A stretch of DNA of 8,986 nucleotides. It comes from Novosphingobium sp. (GTDB lineage: Bacteria; Pseudomonadota; Alphaproteobacteria; Sphingomonadales; Sphingomonadaceae). Where the stretch lies: the NCBI GenBank assembly GCA_021299075.1, contig JAJTFU010000093.1:1-8986 (forward strand), in the 5' to 3' direction. This document shows, one piece after another, positions 6,331 through 8,986 of the stretch (position 1 is its first letter; each line of letters opens with the position of its first letter). Position numbers and translations under genes: made by a program. The notes beneath the pieces are model-generated. The model was not told the origin of the DNA. It searched no databases and worked only from the letters and a program-made list of their open reading frames with translations.

Positions 6331-7116
6331 TCAAGGGCTCCCGACGAGCGAGAACAGCGCCCCTTGGGGATCGACGCCCTGGATGATCCACAAGGAGCCG
6401 GGCACCTCGTGCGGGCCGTTGACGATCTGGCCGCCATTGGCCGTAACCCGGTCCTTCGCCGCGGTAATGCTGTCGACCCAGAAGTAGTGGCACCAGAGCG
6501 GGGCTGGGACCTCATCGGGCTTGCCCATGATCGCGCCAACGGTCGTGCCGTCCTGGGCGATGAACTGGTATTTGCCCATTGGCCCCATGTCCATCGCATC
6601 GGGCAGGGTCCAGCCGAACTGCTTGGTATAGAGGGATATCGCGCTTTCGAAGCTGCCGGCCATCAACTCGTTCCAGCCGCAGCGGCCCGGGTGGGGCATG
6701 GCCGAGAAGCAGGTGTTCTCCCCGCCGCCGGGCGGGGGCGTCGGCGTCATGATGTAGAACGGCGCACCATCCGGATCGGCGACCATTGCGATCCGCCCGG
6801 CCATTGGCACGTCGCGCGCCGGCATCAGGCTCTTGCCGCCAGCCGCTTCAATTGCTGTCACGCTGGCATCGACATCGTCTACCCCGATATAGCCCAGCCA
6901 GCAGGCCCGCGCGCCGTGGTCGGTCATGTCCTGCGAGAGTTTGAGGACGCCGCCGGTCATCCCGCCATCGGCATTGGCGATAAAGCCATAGTCGCCGGTT
7001 TCGGGTGTGCCCGGTTGGATGCTCCAGCCGACCACCGCATCGTAGAACGCCTTGGCTCCGACCGGGTTCGGGGTCATCAGCTCGTACCAGACCCAGCTGC
7101 CCTGAAGCTTAGCCAT
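6331..7116 (-). CDS. Two-module VOC family protein (Cfp30B-like), 261 aa
   Basis: Protein of the vicinal oxygen chelate superfamily (glyoxalase, bleomycin-resistance and dioxygenase folds), with two fused modules. Module 1 covers about 7-125: WYELMTPNPVGAKAFYDAVVGW near 10-31 and ADPDGAPFYI at 113-122. Module 2 covers about 147-260: GWNELMAGSFESAISLY with FGW (147-169) and VDPQGALFSLVG at 248-259. They are joined by a Pro/Gly linker, PPPGGG (127-132). The WxELM...AxxFY...GW pattern appears at the start of both, showing an internal duplication. Classical glyoxalase I metal ligands are not obvious, so it may bind a ligand or act without metal. Its ATG overlaps the DUF1428 stop by 8 nt (ATGGCTAA), so the two are likely coupled. 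The family resembles actinobacterial Cfp30B; the substrate is unknown. Confidence 0.88.
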   Translation of the reverse strand: MAKLQGSWVWYELMTPNPVGAKAFYDAVVGWSIQPGTPETGDYGFIANADGGMTGGVLKLSQDMTDHGARACWLGYIGVDDVDASVTAIEAAGGKSLMPARDVPMAGRIAMVADPDGAPFYIMTPTPPPGGGENTCFSAMPHPGRCGWNELMAGSFESAISLYTKQFGWTLPDAMDMGPMGKYQFIAQDGTTVGAIMGKPDEVPAPLWCHYFWVDSITAAKDRVTANGGQIVNGPHEVPGSLWIIQGVDPQGALFSLVGSP

Positions 7117-7510
7117 TGGCGCTGTCTCGCTGCTTCATGTCCACCACCGGCACGAAGCCGCCGAAGATCAGGCGCTTGCCATCGAACGGCATCGGGTTCT
7201 TCGCCGGGTCCATGCGCGGGTCGGCTTTGGCGGGATCGTTCGCCATCTCCATCATTCGCGCCATGGCGGCGTCGCGAGTGGCCTTGTCGGGCCACTCAAC
7301 CCAAGAGAACAGGACCTCCTCGTCCTCTTGCGCCTTCACCGCCATGCGAAAGTCGGTGGTTTGGCCATCGGGGACATCGTCGCCCCAGCATTCGACCACG
7401 CGCAGCGCGCCCATTTCGATAAAGACCGCGTCGCCCTGGTTGGCATGGGCGATGAATTTGTCGCGGTTGGCGCGCGGACAGGCGATCACGAAGCCATCGA
7501 TATAGGTCAT
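7109..7510 (-). CDS. DUF1428 family protein (YbaA-like), 133 aa
   Basis: Small cytosolic protein of the DUF1428 family, to which E. coli YbaA belongs; the function is not established. The fold is thought to be a ferredoxin-like alpha/beta-barrel dimer, which would suit ligand binding or simple chemistry. Conserved blocks are YIDGFV (3-8), GALRVVECWGDDVPDG (34-49), FSWVEWPDK (68-76) and MPFDGKRLIFGGFVPVVD (107-124). Length and both ends agree with the family. The gene overlaps the upstream VOC gene by 4 nt (ATGA) and the downstream VOC gene by 8 nt, placing it firmly inside the tetR-led operon. Its position between two VOC proteins suggests that the three act on the same compound class; this is inference from context only. 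Confidence 0.9.
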   Translation of the reverse strand: MTYIDGFVIACPRANRDKFIAHANQGDAVFIEMGALRVVECWGDDVPDGQTTDFRMAVKAQEDEEVLFSWVEWPDKATRDAAMARMMEMANDPAKADPRMDPAKNPMPFDGKRLIFGGFVPVVDMKQRDSANG

Positions 7511-7938
7511 CGCGCGGCCTCCTCGGTCTTGGCTTCACCGCCGGCAAAAGCCGCGTCCATCCAGAACGGCTCCCAGACATGGCCATCGGGATCGAGCAGC
7601 GAGCGCTGGTACATGAAGCCATGATCTTCGGGCGGATTGACGTCGGCCGTGCCGCCATGGGCTGCGCCCACTTCGACCAAGTGATCGACCTCGGCCCGAT
7701 CGTCGAGCGCCAGGGCGAGCGAGACCTCACTCGAACCCGGCGGGCAGATCGGGCGGGTGGTAAAGCCCTGCCACTTGGCGTGGGTCAGCAGCATGACGTA
7801 GATCGCATCCGACCAGACCATGCAGGCGGCGGTCTCGTCGCTGAACTGCGGGTTATTGGCAAAGCCCAGGGCGGTATAGAACCGCATGGCCCGAGGCAGG
7901 TCCGCGACCGGCAGGTTGACGAAGATCATTCTACTCAT
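7507..7938 (-). CDS. Single-module VOC family protein, 143 aa
   Basis: Member of the vicinal oxygen chelate superfamily, of the type often annotated 'glyoxalase/bleomycin resistance'. The two beta-alpha-beta-beta-beta units are visible: MIFVNLPVADLPRAMRFYTALGF (4-26) opens the first. The second (about 70-128) ends with GFMYQRSLLDPDGHVWEPFWMD (107-128), where Glu123 in HVWE is the usual position of a metal ligand. The other expected ligand positions are not clear: Asn8 stands where glyoxalases carry His or Gln, so classical glyoxalase I activity is doubtful. MVWSDAIYVMLL (40-51) is typical of this subfamily. It is the first structural gene after tetR, overlapping its stop by 4 nt (ATGA), and in turn overlaps DUF1428 by 4 nt. 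Confidence 0.9.
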   Translation of the reverse strand: MSRMIFVNLPVADLPRAMRFYTALGFANNPQFSDETAACMVWSDAIYVMLLTHAKWQGFTTRPICPPGSSEVSLALALDDRAEVDHLVEVGAAHGGTADVNPPEDHGFMYQRSLLDPDGHVWEPFWMDAAFAGGEAKTEEAAR

Positions 7939-8579
7939 GACATGCTCTCCTTCTTGTCAGCCCCCGGTTTGAACAGCATTTCGACATAGCGGCGCAGGTG
8001 CAGCACGCTCTCGCGCGCGACCGCGGGGTCGCCCGCTGCCTTGGCCAGTACGAAGGCTCCCTGCAGTACCGACTGGACATGGCGGGCGAGGCCAAGCGCG
8101 GTAATGCCGGGCGGGTTCCCGTACAGATCCAGCACTTGCTGCACGTCCACCGCCAGCGCCTCGCAATAGGCGTTGAAGCTGGCATCGCAGGCGGCGCGGA
8201 TCGCATCGCTGGTGGCGAAGGCTTCCTGGACCATGGTCCCGGCAAAGCAGGTAAAGCCCTCAGCCGGGCCGCCAATCATTTCAAGGCGCATGTCGATATG
8301 ACCCAGCAGCCGGTCGAGCGGATCCTTGAGCTTGGTATAGGCCGGCAGCTCGAACAGCGGCGCGGCGTGGGCGGTCCACTGTTCGGCGGCGGCGACGCCA
8401 AGCGCTTCCTTCGAGGCGAAGTGGTGGAAGAAGGCGCCCTTGGTCACGCCGGCGGCGCTGCAGATCTCGTCCACCGATGTGGCGGCATAGCCCTTGCGCC
8501 GCACCAGGTGATGCGCCGAATCGATCAGCCGGGTCCGGGCGGTCTGGCGTTCGGGCAGGGAGGAGCGACTCGCGTTCAT
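7935..8579 (-). CDS. TetR/AcrR family regulator, NemR-like, 214 aa
   Basis: Transcription repressor of the TetR family, probably controlling its own operon. The N-terminal DNA-binding domain covers about 10-60, with the helix-turn-helix SVDEICSAAGVTKGAFFHHF (35-54) followed by SKEAL. The C-terminal ligand and dimer domain contains FTCFAGTMVQEAF (109-121) and GAFVLAKAAGD (174-184). Cys111 and Lys180 are 69 residues apart, the same spacing as Cys106 and Lys175 of E. coli NemR, a sensor of bleach and reactive electrophiles. The surrounding residues also line up (Cys then Glu eight residues later; G-A-x-x-x-A-K). Other cysteines are 40, 131 and 139. The ATG at 8579 is the only plausible start, since no ATG, GTG or TTG lies in frame between it and the operator. 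It has no Shine-Dalgarno sequence. A palindromic operator lies 8 bp upstream. The stop overlaps the VOC start (ATGA). Confidence 0.92.
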   Translation of the reverse strand: MNASRSSLPERQTARTRLIDSAHHLVRRKGYAATSVDEICSAAGVTKGAFFHHFASKEALGVAAAEQWTAHAAPLFELPAYTKLKDPLDRLLGHIDMRLEMIGGPAEGFTCFAGTMVQEAFATSDAIRAACDASFNAYCEALAVDVQQVLDLYGNPPGITALGLARHVQSVLQGAFVLAKAAGDPAVARESVLHLRRYVEMLFKPGADKKESMS

Positions 8580-8585
8580 GGCAGT

Positions 8586-8614
8586 GACATACCGACCGGT
8601 TGGTATGGAAACAA
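8586..8614 (-). promoter_or_regulatory. Possible promoter of the tetR operon
   Basis: On the minus strand, TTGTTT (complement of 8609-8614) and TATGTC (complement of 8586-8591) are separated by 17 bp, and the spacer is almost exactly the operator palindrome. The -35 is fair and the -10 weak. If real, transcription would begin at or within a base or two of the tetR ATG, giving a leaderless mRNA, which fits the absence of a Shine-Dalgarno sequence. Confidence 0.35.
8588..8607. promoter_or_regulatory. TetR-type palindromic operator
   Basis: CATACCGACCGGTTGGTATG is a 20-bp inverted repeat with a single mismatched pair (8594 against 8601), centred between 8597 and 8598. It fits the ATACC-R-ACCGGT-Y-GGTAT form seen before many TetR genes. 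It lies 8 bp before the tetR start codon, so bound repressor would block the promoter. The second GST gene ends 60 bp farther upstream on the same strand, so this site is placed to control tetR and the genes after it. Confidence 0.85.
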
Positions 8615-8667
8615 GAGCACTTGATTGGAAGGTGCCAGTGGTACGGCGAGTGGCAGGTTCTGAAGGT

Positions 8668-8986
8668 TTAGGTTTCCGCCTTGGTCTGGCGATATAGCTC
8701 GCGGTCCGCCGCCAGCGCCGCCTGGTAGGCTGGCCGGGCATGGCAGCGTTCGGCATAGGCCAGGAAGGCGTCATGCCGGGGCAGCAGCTTTAGGTTCAGG
8801 CCCCAGTCGAACTGGCTGGTAAGGTAGACGTCGGCCATGGTGAAGCGTGTCCCGCAGGCATATTGGTGCTGCGAGAGGTGTGCGTCCAAGGCGGCAACGG
8901 TGCGATCGAAACTGCCGAACCCGGCCGTACCCTCGCGCTCCGCCGGGAGCTCCCAGCCGAGCATTTTCGCCATCAGCGCCTGCTCC
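8668..8986 (-). CDS. Glutathione S-transferase family protein, C-terminal part, cut by the window edge
   Basis: About 105 C-terminal residues of a second GST; the frame stays open to the right edge, with EQAL before the first internal Met (8973), so the N-terminal thioredoxin-like domain lies outside. The helical domain shows GWELPAEREGTAGFGS, the N-capping box TMADVYL, and FDWGLNLKLLPRHDAFLAYAERCHARPAYQAAL. It aligns without gaps over this length with the GST at 5645-6274, about half of the residues being identical by eye, and ends at nearly the same point. Stop TAA at 8670-8668. It lies 88 bp upstream of tetR on the same strand, with the tetR promoter and operator in between, so it is probably a separate transcription unit. 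I see no strong terminator in the gap. Confidence 0.9.
   Translation of the reverse strand, partial: EQALMAKMLGWELPAEREGTAGFGSFDRTVAALDAHLSQHQYACGTRFTMADVYLTSQFDWGLNLKLLPRHDAFLAYAERCHARPAYQAALAADRELYRQTKAET

Noticed and set aside
6321..6331. ACCGG-G-CCGGT inverted repeat after the two-module VOC gene, as a terminator
   Set aside because: The loop would be one base and no U-tract follows; read-through into the GST is as likely.
6364..7422. Plus-strand open frame of 352 codons opposite the VOC and DUF1428 genes
   Set aside because: It is an antisense shadow caused by high third-position GC; the product crosses two real genes and looks like no known family.
7998..8624. Plus-strand open frame of 208 codons opposite tetR
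   Set aside because: It runs through the tetR operator and start and has no family features.
8608..8667. Possible terminator after the second GST (TGCCA...TGGCA)
   Set aside because: The stem is only 5 bp with a long loop and no T-run follows; repeated AGTGG words explain the appearance.
7935..8774. TetR frame extended upstream to about 8774
   Set aside because: The extension reads through the operator and into the second GST gene; no start codon lies between the operator and 8579.
1..8986. Defence island, prophage, transposon or CRISPR
   Set aside because: No integrase, transposase, repeat array, tRNA or terminal repeats are visible, and base composition is even across the window.

Overview
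The window looks like chromosomal DNA from a GC-rich alphaproteobacterium, most likely a sphingomonad (Sphingomonadaceae or Erythrobacteraceae). The reasons are a uniformly high GC content, a bolA gene beside a short alphaproteobacterial-type J-domain protein, a direct-repeat GAAC-N7-GAAC LexA-type box, and an ATACC(R)ACCGGT(Y)GGTAT TetR-type operator. The lineage is inferred; there is no rRNA or marker gene to confirm it. I see no RNA genes, insertion sequences, CRISPR arrays or prophage genes, and no gene-free stretch over 90 bases.

Layout. (1) Bases 1-991, plus strand: the 3' part of a DUF2332 gene that starts before the window. (2) Bases 969-5027, minus strand: a compact five-gene run transcribed bolA > pirin > SDR > epoxide-hydrolase-like alpha/beta hydrolase > LtrA-type membrane protein. 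Neighbours overlap by 1-8 nt or, in one case, sit 22 nt apart. Its last gene overlaps the DUF2332 gene tail-to-tail by 23 bp. (3) Bases about 5066-5644, plus strand: a J-domain co-chaperone-like protein with a Cys/His cluster, divergent from bolA. (4) Bases 5645-8579, minus strand: tetR > VOC protein > DUF1428 (YbaA-like) > two-module VOC protein > glutathione S-transferase (GST). The first four genes overlap by 4, 4 and 8 nt; the GST follows after a 56-nt gap. (5) Bases 8668-8986, minus strand: the 3' half of a second GST that runs off the right edge and is clearly a paralogue of the first.

How the parts may work together. The most interesting block is tetR-VOC-DUF1428-VOC-GST. The TetR protein carries a Cys and a Lys (C111 and K180) in positions that match, in spacing and local sequence, the redox pair of E. 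coli NemR (C106 and K175). NemR senses reactive electrophiles and controls a glyoxalase gene. A near-perfect 20-bp palindrome lies 8 bp before the tetR start codon, so autoregulation of the whole run is likely. The gap before the GST holds an exact GAAC-N7-GAAC motif, the form of the alphaproteobacterial LexA (SOS) box. I therefore suggest an electrophile-detoxification operon whose last gene may have a second, DNA-damage-linked input. The left-hand operon mixes an Fe-S/redox factor (BolA), a cupin (pirin), an oxidoreductase and a hydrolase; I cannot name a single pathway for it. The LtrA protein appears to lack a signature segment of its family.
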